64,000 nt of DNA from Pedobacter gandavensis (GTDB taxonomy: Bacteria; Bacteroidota; Bacteroidia; Sphingobacteriales; Sphingobacteriaceae), in contig NZ_WNXC01000003.1 of the NCBI RefSeq assembly GCF_014172405.1, positions 248,001 through 312,000 on the forward strand. The letters run 5' to 3'. This document shows, one piece after another, positions 23,976 through 33,524 of this stretch; the stretch's first letter is position 1; every line of letters starts with the position of its first letter. A model generated the notes under the pieces. The model was given only the letters and a program-made list of their open reading frames with translations, searched no databases and had not been told where the DNA came from. The position numbers and the translations under genes were made by a program.

Positions 23976-26276
23976 ATGACACTAAAAAGAACGCTATCCT
24001 TATTGCTGCTTTCCAGCACTTTCGGTACCGCTATCGCTCAGAATAATAACCAGGCAAAAGCAGAAGCATTGTTAAAAAAGATGACGATTGAAGAGAAAGT
24101 CGGACAAATGGCGCAAATCACACTTGACGTAATTGGTAAAGGAAAAGGCCGTTATGAGAGTGATGAACCATTCGGTTTAGACGAAAAAGAACTACAAAGA
24201 GTATTGGTAAAATACCATGTTGGTTCTGTACTAAACACCTCAAACAACAGAGCAAGAACCCCACAGGTTTGGTACAACATCATCAGCAAAATTCAGAATG
24301 TGGCGATGAAACAAACACCAAATAAAATCCCTGTGATTTATGGTGTGGATGAAATCCATGGTGCTACTTATACCGTAGGTGCAACGATGTTCCCACAGCA
24401 AATCGGTCAGGCTGCAACATTTAACCGTTCATTGGTGAAAAACGGCGCTTCGATCACTGCTTATGAAACCCGCGCAAGCTCTATTCCATGGAACTTTGCC
24501 CCACTATTGGATATCGGTTCAGATCCTCGTTTCCCTCGTCAGTGGGAGAGTTTTGGTGAAGATCCATACCTGATCAAAGAACTTGGTGTAGCCGCAGTAA
24601 AAGGTTACGAAGGTGAAGATGGTAAAGTGTCACATCCGGAAAAAGTAGCTTCTTCTATCAAGCACTTCCTGGGTTACCAGGTATCGGTTTCAGGAAAAGA
24701 CAGAACGCCAGCCTTCATTTCTGATCAAGCTTTAAGAGAGTATCATTTACCTCCTTTTAAAGCGGCAATTGATGCAGGTGCGAAAACCATTATGATCAAC
24801 TCTGGTATCATTAACGGTATCCCTGTACATGCCAATTACCATATCCTAACGGAATTATTGAAAGAAGAATTAAACTTCAAAGGTTTGGTAGTTACCGATT
24901 GGGGAGATATTGAGAACCTATACAAGAGAGATCGCATTGCAAAAGACGACAAAGAAGCCATCATGTTGGCCATCAATGCCGGTATTGATATGTCGATGAT
25001 CGCTTATAACTATGAGACTTTTTGCGATAACCTACTTGCTTTAGTGAAAGAAGGAAAAGTAAAAGAATCTCGTATTGATGATGCAGTAAGAAGAATTTTA
25101 TGGGTGAAATATGAATTGAACCTTTTTGAGAAACCGACAACAAATCCTAAAGACTACCCAAAATTTGGGAGCAAGGAATTTGAACATGCTGCTTATCAAA
25201 CCGCAGCAGAGTCGATCACCTTGTTAAAAAACACGGATCAAATTCTTCCATTGGCAAAAGGCACAAAAATTCTGGTTACAGGTCCAAATGCGAATTCTAT
25301 GAGAACCCTAAACGGTGCATGGACTTACTCTTGGCAAGGAGAAAAAGTAGAGGAATTTGCGGCTAAATACAATACGATCCTGGAAGCTTTACAAAATAAA
25401 GCAGGAAAAGATCAAGTAACCTACTTCCCTGGTGTGAGCTATAAAATGGATGGTAAGTATTATGATGACTATGCCGACAAAATGGACGAAACCATTGCTG
25501 CTGCAAAAGATGCAGACGTGATCGTACTTTGTCTTGGTGAGAACTCGTATACAGAATCTCCAGGAAATATGAACGATTTATACCTCTCGGATTTGCAAAC
25601 GGAATTGGCGCAAAAATTAGCGGCAACCGGTAAAAAAATAATCCTGGTATTAAACGAGGGTCGCCCACGTGTGATCAGCAAGTTTGAAAAGAAAATGACT
25701 GCAGTGGTACAAACGTACCTTCCAGGTAACTTCGGTGGTGATGCCCTTGCTGATGTGTTATATGGCGTGGTAAATCCTTCAGGAAAACTACCTTATACTT
25801 ACCCTCAGTACCCGAATGCCCTGTTTACTTATTACCATAAACCATCAGAAAATAAAGGCACTACAGAAGGTGTGTACAATTATGATGCGGACTACAACCC
25901 TCAATATGTATTCGGTGCAGGTTTAAGTTACACAACTTTCAAATATGATCAGCTAAAACTGAGCAGCAACACCCTGAAAAAAGGAGAAACGCTGACTGTT
26001 ACTGTCAACGTCAGTAACACTGGTAAAGTAGCTGGTAAAGAAAGTGTATTGCTATTTACTTCAGATTTATATGCTACCTTAATTACTCCGGATGTGAAAC
26101 GTTTGAGAGGATTTGAGAAAATTGACTTGAAATCTGGTGAGACAAAAACGGTAACGTTTAAAATCCAGCCGGAAGACCTTGCTTTCATTAATACGGAAAA
26201 CAAAGCGATCACTGAAGAAGGAGAATTTACCCTTCAGATTGCAGATCAAAAAATCAACTTTAACTACATCCCTTAG
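23976..26276 (+). CDS. GH3 beta-glucosidase
   Basis: 766 aa exo-acting glycosidase with a signal peptide (MTLKRTLSLLLLSSTFGTAIAQ). The N-terminal GH3 barrel holds KMTIEEKVGQMAQI, PVIYGVDEIHGA, SIKHFLGYQ and the nucleophile Asp308 in LVVTDWGDI. The alpha/beta sandwich domain follows (about 400-620: ESITLLKNTDQILPL, GENSYTESPG), then a fibronectin-like C-terminal domain (about 660-765). It probably releases glucose from beta-linked gluco-oligosaccharides in the periplasm. It is part of the SusC/D operon; the GH30 gene follows after 21 nt. GH3 plus GH30 is the combination in the beta-1,6-glucan locus of Bacteroides thetaiotaomicron. Confidence 0.93.
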   Translation: MTLKRTLSLLLLSSTFGTAIAQNNNQAKAEALLKKMTIEEKVGQMAQITLDVIGKGKGRYESDEPFGLDEKELQRVLVKYHVGSVLNTSNNRARTPQVWYNIISKIQNVAMKQTPNKIPVIYGVDEIHGATYTVGATMFPQQIGQAATFNRSLVKNGASITAYETRASSIPWNFAPLLDIGSDPRFPRQWESFGEDPYLIKELGVAAVKGYEGEDGKVSHPEKVASSIKHFLGYQVSVSGKDRTPAFISDQALREYHLPPFKAAIDAGAKTIMINSGIINGIPVHANYHILTELLKEELNFKGLVVTDWGDIENLYKRDRIAKDDKEAIMLAINAGIDMSMIAYNYETFCDNLLALVKEGKVKESRIDDAVRRILWVKYELNLFEKPTTNPKDYPKFGSKEFEHAAYQTAAESITLLKNTDQILPLAKGTKILVTGPNANSMRTLNGAWTYSWQGEKVEEFAAKYNTILEALQNKAGKDQVTYFPGVSYKMDGKYYDDYADKMDETIAAAKDADVIVLCLGENSYTESPGNMNDLYLSDLQTELAQKLAATGKKIILVLNEGRPRVISKFEKKMTAVVQTYLPGNFGGDALADVLYGVVNPSGKLPYTYPQYPNALFTYYHKPSENKGTTEGVYNYDADYNPQYVFGAGLSYTTFKYDQLKLSSNTLKKGETLTVTVNVSNTGKVAGKESVLLFTSDLYATLITPDVKRLRGFEKIDLKSGETKTVTFKIQPEDLAFINTENKAITEEGEFTLQIADQKINFNYIP

Positions 26277-26297
26277 AAGCCAGATATCCATTATCCT

Positions 26298-27728
26298 ATG
26301 AGATTACTAAATATAAGCGCGATAGCAGCCCTTGCCTTACTAGGTTCATGTGCAAGTCAGAAAGAAGTACCGGTAAGCACAGGCGTATCGGCATGGATTA
26401 CCAATGGTGATCGCTCTGCCCTATTGCAAAAGCAAAATACACCTTTACATTTTTCTACCGCAATGAACAACAATATCAATATTGTGGTGGATGACCAGAC
26501 AAGTTTTCAAACGATGGATGGTTTTGGCTATACTTTAACTGGTGGTAGTGCGAGTCTGATGAACGGACTTCCAACAGCAGAAAAAAAGGCGATGTTAAAA
26601 GAGATTTTCTCTACCGCCGGAAATGGCATTGGCATTAGCTACCTGCGTTTAAGTGTTGGTGCCTCAGATTTAAGTGCAGAAACCTTTACTTATAATGAAA
26701 TGCCTGCCGGACAAACGGATCCAGAACTAAAAAACTTCTCAATTGAAAAAGAGATGAAAGACTTGGTACCGATGTTAAAAGAAATCATTGCCATCAATCC
26801 AAAGATCAAGATCATGGGTTCTCCATGGACTGCTCCAACCTGGATGAAAGACAATCAGGCGTACCGTGGTGGTAGCTTAAAGCCAGAATATTATCAGGCA
26901 TATGCCAAATATTTTGTCAAATATATTGAGGCTATGAAAGCACAAGGTATCGTAATTGACGCAGTAACGATTCAAAATGAGCCCCTGCATCCTGGAAACA
27001 ATCCCAGTATGTATATGAAGCCTGAGGATCAGGCAAACTTCATCAAGACTGCTTTAGGCCCGGTATTTAAAGCTGCGGGCATCAAAACCAAGATCATTAT
27101 TTATGACCATAATGCTGACCGTCCGGATTACCCGATTACTATTTTGAATGATCCGGAAGCCAATCCATATATTGATGGTTCTGCATTCCATTTGTATGGC
27201 GGACAAATTTCTGCGTTATCAAAAGTACATGAAGCCTTCCCTAATAAAAACCTGTATTTTACAGAGCAATGGGTAGGTGGCCCAGGTAATTTCGCGGAGG
27301 ACTTAAAATGGCATGTGTCTACCTTAATGACTGGCGCGCCAAGAAATTGGAGTAAAACAGTATTGGAATGGAACCTGGCAGCAGATCCACAGTACCGTCC
27401 ATTTACACCCGATGGTGGCTGTACCAGCTGTTTAGGCGCAATTACGATCGATGGTAAAACATGGAGTAAGAACATCGCTTACTATTCAATCGGCCATACC
27501 TCGAAATTTGTAAGCCCGGGTTCTGTGCGCATCGCTTCAAATCAACATGATAAAATCCAGAATGTGGCTTATAAAACACCTGAAGGAAAGTTAGTATTGG
27601 TGACGATGAACAACAGTCCTGAAGCACAAACATTCAACATTAAATACAATGGTCAGGTGGTAACGACTACACTTGCCGCCGGATCTGCTGGAACTTATAC
27701 CTGGAACAGCAAAACAAGAGCTAAATAA
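26298..27728 (+). CDS. GH30 glucosylhydrolase, probable endo-beta-1,6-glucanase lipoprotein
   Basis: 476 aa. A lipobox (ALLGSCASQ) suggests anchoring, probably at the cell surface. The GH30 pattern is complete: QTMDGFGYTLTGGSASLMN, GIGISYLRLSVGASDLS, SPWTAPTWMK, acid/base Glu228 in TIQNEP, FHLYGG, and nucleophile Glu323 in LYFTEQWVG. The C-terminal beta-sandwich closes the protein (VAYKTPEGKLVLVTMNNS). Glucosylceramidase-like GH30 proteins in Bacteroidota glycan loci commonly cut beta-1,6-glucan; the subfamily is inferred. As last gene of the operon it would make the oligosaccharides taken up by SusC/D and finished by GH3. Terminator at 27772. Confidence 0.93.
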   Translation: MRLLNISAIAALALLGSCASQKEVPVSTGVSAWITNGDRSALLQKQNTPLHFSTAMNNNINIVVDDQTSFQTMDGFGYTLTGGSASLMNGLPTAEKKAMLKEIFSTAGNGIGISYLRLSVGASDLSAETFTYNEMPAGQTDPELKNFSIEKEMKDLVPMLKEIIAINPKIKIMGSPWTAPTWMKDNQAYRGGSLKPEYYQAYAKYFVKYIEAMKAQGIVIDAVTIQNEPLHPGNNPSMYMKPEDQANFIKTALGPVFKAAGIKTKIIIYDHNADRPDYPITILNDPEANPYIDGSAFHLYGGQISALSKVHEAFPNKNLYFTEQWVGGPGNFAEDLKWHVSTLMTGAPRNWSKTVLEWNLAADPQYRPFTPDGGCTSCLGAITIDGKTWSKNIAYYSIGHTSKFVSPGSVRIASNQHDKIQNVAYKTPEGKLVLVTMNNSPEAQTFNIKYNGQVVTTTLAAGSAGTYTWNSKTRAK

Positions 27729-27771
27729 TTTAGATGGTTGGCCTAAGGCCAGCGCAACAATAGCTAACTTT

Positions 27772-27812
27772 AGGGGCTGCATCATTTAATTATGGTCAGC
27801 CCCTTTCTGTTT
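27772..27812 (+). terminator. Terminator of the glucan operon
   Basis: AGGGGCTG (27772-27779) pairs with CAGCCCCT (27797-27804), followed by a T-rich stretch (TTCTGTTT). Confidence 0.65.
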
Positions 27813-27881
27813 CCCATCCTTTATACCTGGATTTTTTGGCAGGCCAATTGCAGTCTCCCAACCGAATCAATTTATAAAACA

Positions 27882-28370
27882 ATGAAAAAGCATCTTTTGC
27901 TATTTGCAGGATTGGCTGTTATGATGGCATCCTGTACCAGTAATCAGGCAGAAAAGAAAGGAAGAGACTCTTCGATGATCGCTGTTGACACCACTTTTAG
28001 CCCAACAAATAGGGCCCCAGAAAATTCGGTCAGCTGTTATCAATACGTTAAAAATAAAGATACCGCCAACATGCAATTGCGCATCAACGGGGAAGAAATC
28101 ACCGGAACTCTGGACTACTATATCCATGAAAAAGACGCCAATAAAGGGACATTTTCCGGAGAAATGAAAGGGGACACCTTAATTGCTGATTACACTTTTG
28201 ACTCAGAAGGTCTAAGGTCTGTCCGGGAAGTAGTGTTCCTGAAAAAGGACGGCAAATTTTACGAAGGCTATGGTCCGGTAAAAGAAGATAAAGGAAAGGT
28301 CATGTTTGAACACCGGGGTAGCTTGAAGTTCGATAATAACCTCATTTTTAGCCCTATCCCCTGTCCATAG
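27882..28370 (+). CDS. Small lipoprotein of unknown function
   Basis: 162 aa from the ATG at 27882, which starts a lipoprotein signal MKKHLLLFAGLAVMMASC with lipobox MASC; the longer open frame upstream passes through the terminator and is not coding. The mature protein is mainly beta: NSVSCYQYVKNKDTANMQLRINGEEITGTLDYYIHEKDANKGTFSGEMKGDTLIADYTF, then a KDGKFYEGYGPVKED hairpin. Short proteins of this pattern are frequent in Bacteroidota genomes without known role. It is monocistronic and not obviously part of the glucan locus. Confidence 0.78.
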   Translation: MKKHLLLFAGLAVMMASCTSNQAEKKGRDSSMIAVDTTFSPTNRAPENSVSCYQYVKNKDTANMQLRINGEEITGTLDYYIHEKDANKGTFSGEMKGDTLIADYTFDSEGLRSVREVVFLKKDGKFYEGYGPVKEDKGKVMFEHRGSLKFDNNLIFSPIPCP

Positions 28371-28422
28371 TCAGCATCCGGCTTAAATCCTGACACCGGC
28401 AATTGGTTCAGGCATCGGACAT

Positions 28423-28468
28423 AAAAAACCCCAATAAGCGGTTCTGAATAGAAACCAGCTTATTGGGG
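28423..28468 (-). terminator. Terminator after rluA-type gene
   Basis: CCCCAATAAGC (28429-28439) pairs perfectly with GCTTATTGGGG (28458-28468). On the minus strand the stem is followed by TTTTTT. Confidence 0.8.
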
Positions 28469-28492
28469 TCATATAATTGCTGAATACTCAGC

Positions 28493-29179
28493 TTACATAT
28501 TTTCGAATTTTTCCCAGAAGCCGTCCACAGGAAGCTTTGCGAAAATGTTTACCGGTTCTTTTTTTACCGGATGAATAAACTGCAGTCGGCGGGCATGTAA
28601 ACAAATACTGCCTTTTCTACTCCCCCTTGGGTAACCATATTTGTTATCCCCTACTATCGGACAACCTAAAGTAGAAAGTTGCACCCTTATCTGGTGGGAT
28701 CTGCCTGTAAGCGGATCTACTTCGATCAGGTAATAACCATTTAGTTCCCCAATCAGGCGATAGCTCAATTCTGCACGCTGACTGCCTGGTACTTCTACAT
28801 TGTGTGGCGTCACTACGTTCTTCTGTGGATTCTTGATCAACCAATGCACCAAAGTCCCTGAAGCCTTAGCTGGTTTATTTCTCACCACAGCCCAATAGGT
28901 TTTCTTTACTTCTCTATTTTTGAAAATCGCATTCATCCGCTCCAGCGCTTTACTCGTTTTTGCGAATAAAATTACGCCACTTACCGGACGGTCTAAACGA
29001 TGTACTACGCCCAAAAACGCAGTATTGGGCTTGTTGTAGGTTTTAGCCAGGTATTTCTTGACCTGTTCATCCAGAGGCTCATCCCCTGTTTCATCTACCT
29101 GTACAATATCACCTGCACGCTTACAAATCGCAATCAGGTGGTTGTCTTCATAAAGTATATCTTTTGCTGTTATTGGCAT
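28493..29179 (-). CDS. RluA-family RNA pseudouridine synthase
   Basis: 228 aa enzyme converting uridine to pseudouridine in rRNA or tRNA. The active site is in GVVHRLDRPVSGVILFAKTSKALERMN with catalytic Asp63. Other family blocks follow: NREVKKTYWAVV, PLTGRSHQIRVQLSTLGCPIVGDNKYG, ICLHARRLQFIHPVKKE. It lacks the N-terminal S4 domain of RluC/RluD, as in the shorter RluA/TruC-like subgroup; the target site is unknown. It follows panB by 56 nt on the same strand, an arrangement I recall as common in Bacteroidota, so the two are probably cotranscribed. Confidence 0.93.
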   Translation of the reverse strand: MPITAKDILYEDNHLIAICKRAGDIVQVDETGDEPLDEQVKKYLAKTYNKPNTAFLGVVHRLDRPVSGVILFAKTSKALERMNAIFKNREVKKTYWAVVRNKPAKASGTLVHWLIKNPQKNVVTPHNVEVPGSQRAELSYRLIGELNGYYLIEVDPLTGRSHQIRVQLSTLGCPIVGDNKYGYPRGSRKGSICLHARRLQFIHPVKKEPVNIFAKLPVDGFWEKFENM

Positions 29180-29235
29180 CTGTTGGTGTGGAGCTTGTTA
29201 AAGCCCTGCTTATAAAACTTAATCTTGTTCTAATC

Positions 29236-30051
29236 TTAATACTGCTCTTTTTCGTTCGGGAAATCACTCGACTTCACATCTTTAATATAAGATTGTGCCG
29301 CATTTAAAATACCATCGTACAAATTCACATACTGACGTAGGAAGCGAGGTTTAAAACCTTTTGTTAAACCAATCATGTCATTCACAACCAATACTTGTCC
29401 ATCACAATCCGGACCTGCACCGATTCCTATCGTAGGGATGATTAAAGATTCTGAGACCTCTTTACCCAATTTCGCAGGAATTTTTTCCAGTACCACTGCA
29501 AAACAACCCGCTTCCTGTAAGGCCAGCGCATCTGTTTTCAGTTTCAATGCTTCCGCTTCATCTTTAGCTCTTACCGTGTAAGTACCAAACTTATATATAG
29601 ACTGAGGAGTTAAACCCAAATGTCCCATCACAGGAATCCCTGCAGTAATGATTCTTTGTACCGATTCTACGATCTCTGTTCCACCTTCCAGTTTCACGGC
29701 ATGTGCGCCGGATTCTTTCATAATTCTGATGGCAGAAATTAAGGCTTCTTTAGAGTTGCCCTGGTAAGATCCAAAAGGAAGATCCACGACTACTAAAGCA
29801 CGTGATGCACCTCTAACTACCGATTGCGCATGATAGATCATTTGATCTAAAGTAATTGGCAAGGTGGTTTCATGACCTGCCATTACGTTGGAAGCTGAAT
29901 CTCCAACCAATAAAACATCTAAACCAGCATCATCAAGGATGGTTGCCATCGAGTAGTCGTAAGCAGTTAACATCGCGATCTTTTCTCCATTTTGCTTCAT
30001 TGCTTGCAAAATGTGGGTCGTGATCCGTTTTACTTCTTTATTTACAGACAT
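29236..30051 (-). CDS. panB: 3-methyl-2-oxobutanoate hydroxymethyltransferase
   Basis: 271 aa enzyme of pantothenate (coenzyme A precursor) synthesis that adds a hydroxymethyl group from methylenetetrahydrofolate to 2-oxoisovalerate. Family blocks are clear: [91 protein letters not shown]. The metal-binding Asp lies in VGDSASN. Its own -7 element precedes it. Other pan genes are not in the window. Confidence 0.96.
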   Translation of the reverse strand: MSVNKEVKRITTHILQAMKQNGEKIAMLTAYDYSMATILDDAGLDVLLVGDSASNVMAGHETTLPITLDQMIYHAQSVVRGASRALVVVDLPFGSYQGNSKEALISAIRIMKESGAHAVKLEGGTEIVESVQRIITAGIPVMGHLGLTPQSIYKFGTYTVRAKDEAEALKLKTDALALQEAGCFAVVLEKIPAKLGKEVSESLIIPTIGIGAGPDCDGQVLVVNDMIGLTKGFKPRFLRQYVNLYDGILNAAQSYIKDVKSSDFPNEKEQY

Positions 30052-30074
30052 CTTTTTTTATATTTTAGTTTGGG

Positions 30075-30082
30075 CAAAATTA
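30075..30082 (-). promoter_or_regulatory. -7 element of panB
   Basis: TAATTTTG on the minus strand matches TAnnTTTG, 23 nt before the panB ATG. Confidence 0.4.
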
Positions 30083-30185
30083 CTTTTTACATCCGAAATA
30101 AAGCGAGTTTTATTGTTTTTGTGACAGAATCCGGGAAGCTAGCGAGCCCTTAAAATCCCCTTACCTTAAATTCTAAAAAAAATCC

Positions 30186-30280
30186 TTGATTTAAAACCTC
30201 AAAAATGTATCTTTGTATCCCGAAATGAAGGGGTTACTTAACAGCACATTTGTTAACTACAGAAGTGATATCAATATCAC
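30186..30280 (+). promoter_or_regulatory. carA promoter and leader with hairpin
   Basis: TTG (30186-30188), 19 nt, TATCTTTG (30208-30215): a full Bacteroidota promoter. The transcript would carry a leader of about 115 nt. It contains GTGATA-TCAA-TATCAC (30265-30280), a perfect hairpin, and then a T/C-rich stretch near 30292-30306. No leader peptide is evident. Confidence 0.55.
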
Positions 30281-30336
30281 GCATGATCCATCGTTTTTCT
30301 CTTTTTTCACCATAATTTCTCATTTTTATACACACA

Positions 30337-31449
30337 ATGACTAACTACACCAAGTTACCTGCAATCTTGTTATTGGCTGATGGCACCGTTTACTACGGAA
30401 AAGCTGCGGGAAAAATCGGCACAACAACCGGAGAAATCTGTTTCAATACAGGAATGACTGGATATCAGGAAATTTTCACTGACCCTTCTTACTTCGGACA
30501 GATCATGGTTACCACCAATGCACATATTGGGAATTATGGAATCCACAAAGAAGAAATTGAGTCTGACAGCATCAAAATCGCTGGTTTAGTTTGTAAAAAC
30601 TACAGCGTCGGATATAGCCGTAAAGAAGCATCAGAGTCAATTCAGGACTATTTTCAAGATGAAAACATTGTAGGAATTTCGGATATTGACACCCGTTCAT
30701 TAGTACGTCACATCAGAAATAAAGGTGCAATGAATGGTATCATCTCTTCAGAGATCACTGATCTTGAAGAATTGAAAGCTAAATTAGCAGCAGTTCCATC
30801 TATGGACGGTTTAGAATTGTCTTCTCAGGTATCTACTAAAGAAGCTTACTTCTACGGAAACCCGGATGCAACTTATAAAGTTGCAGCTTTAGACCTTGGA
30901 ATTAAAAAGAACATCCTTCGCAATTTCGAAGCAAGAGATATGTATGTTCAGGTATTCCCAGCTAAAACCACCTTCGAAGAAATGAACAAATGGAATGCTG
31001 ACGGATACTTTATCTCTAATGGTCCTGGTGATCCATCGGCAATGCCTTACGCTATTGAAACTGTAAAACAAATTCTAGCTGCCGACAAACCATTGTTCGG
31101 AATCTGCTTAGGTCACCAGTTATTGGCGGAAGCCAATGGTATTGGTACCATGAAAATGTTTAATGGACACCGAGGATTAAACCACCCGGTTAAAAATATC
31201 ATCAAAAACCACTGTGAAGTAACTTCTCAGAACCATGGCTTCGGTGTGATTGCCGAAGAAGTAAAAAAATCTGATAAAGTAGAGATTACTCACCTTAACC
31301 TGAATGACCAGAGTATCGAAGGTATCCGTGTGAAAGGTAAAAAAGCATTCTCTGTACAATACCACCCGGAGTCTTCTCCAGGTCCACATGACTCACGTTA
31401 CTTATTTGATGATTTCATCGATATGATCAAAAACGATTTGGCTTGGTAA
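30337..31449 (+). CDS. carA: Carbamoyl-phosphate synthase small (glutaminase) subunit
   Basis: 370 aa. Provides ammonia from glutamine to the large subunit for carbamoyl phosphate, feeding pyrimidines and arginine. The N-terminal CPSase domain (LLLADGTVYYGKAAG, TGMTGYQEIFTDPSYFGQI) precedes a class-I amidotransferase domain: SNGPGDPS, nucleophile Cys257 in FGICLGHQ, and His343/Glu345 in QYHPESSPGPHD. Length is normal. carB is not adjacent. The about 115-nt leader holds a hairpin that may allow regulation. Confidence 0.97.
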   Translation: MTNYTKLPAILLLADGTVYYGKAAGKIGTTTGEICFNTGMTGYQEIFTDPSYFGQIMVTTNAHIGNYGIHKEEIESDSIKIAGLVCKNYSVGYSRKEASESIQDYFQDENIVGISDIDTRSLVRHIRNKGAMNGIISSEITDLEELKAKLAAVPSMDGLELSSQVSTKEAYFYGNPDATYKVAALDLGIKKNILRNFEARDMYVQVFPAKTTFEEMNKWNADGYFISNGPGDPSAMPYAIETVKQILAADKPLFGICLGHQLLAEANGIGTMKMFNGHRGLNHPVKNIIKNHCEVTSQNHGFGVIAEEVKKSDKVEITHLNLNDQSIEGIRVKGKKAFSVQYHPESSPGPHDSRYLFDDFIDMIKNDLAW

Positions 31450-31492
31450 TCAAGACCATTTATCTATAAAACATCATTTTACCGTTATATTC

Positions 31493-31534
31493 GAAGGTTT
31501 AGCAGCAATAGGTTTTCTATTCTTCTAAACCTTC
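31493..31534 (+). promoter_or_regulatory. Hairpin between carA and the ABC transporter genes
   Basis: GAAGGTTTAG (31493-31502) pairs with CTAAACCTTC (31525-31534) around 22 nt. A T-rich tail is lacking, and the right arm is only 13 nt before the ABC gene ATG, so it may be a terminator of carA or an operator. Confidence 0.4.
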
Positions 31535-31547
31535 TTACATTTATAGT

Positions 31548-32318
31548 ATGGACAACACCAATGCCATCATTAGTGTAAAGAACCTCGTAAAAAAATACGA
31601 CGACTTTACCGCAGTACAAGGCATCAGCTTTGATGTGTATGAAAACGAAATCTTCGGACTCTTAGGTCCGAATGGAGCCGGAAAAACCACCACTTTAGAA
31701 ATCATAGAAACCCTTCGCGAGAAAACCTCAGGAGAAATCCTGGTAGATGGTTATGATGTCGATAAAGATGCCAATAAGATCAAAAGAATCATTGGTGTAC
31801 AACTTCAGGCCGCAGGATACTATCCGAATTTAAACCTGGTAGAGTTAATGGAATTGTTCTCCGGACTTTATGGCGTAGACATCAATCCGATGGAAATGCT
31901 GGAAAAAGTAAACCTGCAAGATAAGGCGAAAGCCAAATATAAAGCACTTTCCGGCGGACAAAAACAGCGTTTTTCCATTGCAACCACACTGATCAATGCC
32001 CCAAAAATCATCTTTCTGGATGAGCCAACTACAGGTTTGGATCCTCAGGCCAGACGTAACCTTTGGGACCTGATCATTGAAATCAGAAAAAACGGGACTA
32101 CCGTAGTGATTACCACCCATTATATGGATGAAGCGGAGCAGCTTTGCGACCGTGTTGCCTTCGTAGAACGCGGAGAAATCATTGCACTGGACACGCCAGA
32201 CAATCTGATAGACCAGCTGATCAGCACTGGCTTTGAAAGAAAAAAAGAAGTTAAAAAAGCCAATCTGGAAGATGTTTTCATCCAACTGACCGGCAAAGAA
32301 TGGCGCGAGGATAATTAA
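31548..32318 (+). CDS. ABC transporter ATP-binding protein
   Basis: 256 aa nucleotide-binding subunit of an ABC-2 type exporter. Walker A GPNGAGKTT (40-48), signature LSGGQ (134-138), Walker B IIFLDEP (154-160) and the switch His in TTHYMDEAEQL are all present. A C-terminal extension (STGFERKKEVKKANLEDVFIQLTGKEW) is typical of drug or lipid exporters of the DrrA/CcmA kind. The permease gene follows after 9 nt. Substrate unknown. Confidence 0.94.
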   Translation: MDNTNAIISVKNLVKKYDDFTAVQGISFDVYENEIFGLLGPNGAGKTTTLEIIETLREKTSGEILVDGYDVDKDANKIKRIIGVQLQAAGYYPNLNLVELMELFSGLYGVDINPMEMLEKVNLQDKAKAKYKALSGGQKQRFSIATTLINAPKIIFLDEPTTGLDPQARRNLWDLIIEIRKNGTTVVITTHYMDEAEQLCDRVAFVERGEIIALDTPDNLIDQLISTGFERKKEVKKANLEDVFIQLTGKEWREDN

Positions 32319-32327
32319 TAGAAACAA

Positions 32328-33419
32328 ATGAACAAACCTTACAATCATACGAAAGCGACCATGGCACTTGCGAAAGCAAGTTTTCGATCCATCATGCGTA
32401 GCCCATCGGCCGTAGTATTTACACTGGCCTTCCCATTGGTATTTATCCTGGTATTTGGATTTCTAGGCAAAGGGGGATTAAAAGTGGACCTGGCTATTGC
32501 GCCTGGCTCTGACCTTCACAATCCAATCATCATGGCACTGGAAGAAAACCCAGTGGTACATTTGGTGAGGGACAAAGATGCAGCAGAAATAAAAACAGGA
32601 CTGGAGAAAGGAAATATTGACGGGCTCATCAATGTTCAAAAGAATACAACGGAAAAACCGGCTTACAAGGCCAATGTAGCATATACCTCCGCTTCTATGG
32701 ATAAAGGCAATGTCTTGAAATCGGTTATCCATAACCTGATGTACAGCTTAAATTCTAAAGATGTGATGCCTACCGTGGCTGAGCTGAATGAAAGTACTGT
32801 TCAAGGCCGGATTTACCGCACCATCGACTTTATCTTACCCGGACAGCTTGGGTTTTCCTTGCTAAGTACCGGCGTATTCGGAACCGCATTTGTCTTTTTT
32901 AATTTACGTCAAACCCTGGTGATTAAACGTTTCTTTGCTACACCAGTGAGGAAATCCAGCATTGTCTTCGGAGAAGGAATCGCAAGAATCGGCTTTGCCT
33001 TATTAGGTGCTGTCTTTATTATCCTGATTGGTCATTTCTTCTTCCATTTTACCTTGGTCCATGGTGCAGTTACCGTAATCAATATGTTATTACTGGCCAT
33101 CATCGGACTGATCGTGTTTATGGGTTTTGGATTCGTCGTTTCTGGTATTGCTAAAAGCGAGAGTACCATTCCTCCTATCTCCAACATCATCACCTTACCA
33201 CAATTTTTATTGTCTGGCACATTTTTCTCTATCGATGCTTTCCCTTCCTGGTTACAGCCAATTAGCCGAGCATTGCCACTTACGTATCTAAATGATGCGA
33301 TGAGGAAAGTTGCTTTTGAAGGTGCAGGATTATGGGATGTAAAACACCAAATCCTAATTATGGTGATCTGGGGCATCTGTATTTATGCAGTAGCCGTGAA
33401 AGTATTTAAATGGGAATAA
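32328..33419 (+). CDS. ABC-2 type transporter permease
   Basis: 363 aa membrane partner of the preceding ATPase. One N-terminal membrane helix (about 27-48) is followed by a large extracytoplasmic loop (about 49-170), then five or six helices (about 175-360). The motif SGIAKSESTIPPISNIITLPQFLLSGTFFSIDAFPSWLQPISRALPLTYLNDAMR is the family hallmark near the C-terminal half. A strong terminator follows, so the pair forms a two-gene operon. Confidence 0.93.
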   Translation: MNKPYNHTKATMALAKASFRSIMRSPSAVVFTLAFPLVFILVFGFLGKGGLKVDLAIAPGSDLHNPIIMALEENPVVHLVRDKDAAEIKTGLEKGNIDGLINVQKNTTEKPAYKANVAYTSASMDKGNVLKSVIHNLMYSLNSKDVMPTVAELNESTVQGRIYRTIDFILPGQLGFSLLSTGVFGTAFVFFNLRQTLVIKRFFATPVRKSSIVFGEGIARIGFALLGAVFIILIGHFFFHFTLVHGAVTVINMLLLAIIGLIVFMGFGFVVSGIAKSESTIPPISNIITLPQFLLSGTFFSIDAFPSWLQPISRALPLTYLNDAMRKVAFEGAGLWDVKHQILIMVIWGICIYAVAVKVFKWE

Positions 33420-33452
33420 CCTATTTTCCAATCAGCTTAAGATAGAATATTT

Positions 33453-33486
33453 AAAGCGTTCTTCCGAAAGGGGGAACGCTTTTTTA
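33453..33486 (+). terminator. Terminator after the ABC-2 transporter operon
   Basis: AAAGCGTTC (33453-33461) pairs with GAACGCTTT (33474-33482), extended by G-U pairs, then TTTT. Confidence 0.85.
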
Positions 33487-33524
33487 TTAAAACCAACCTT
33501 TCGATGCGAAAATCTCAACGAATA

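Noticed and set aside
27792-27881. N-terminal extension of the small lipoprotein gene
   Set aside because: The added codons cross the operon terminator and precede a clear lipoprotein signal start.
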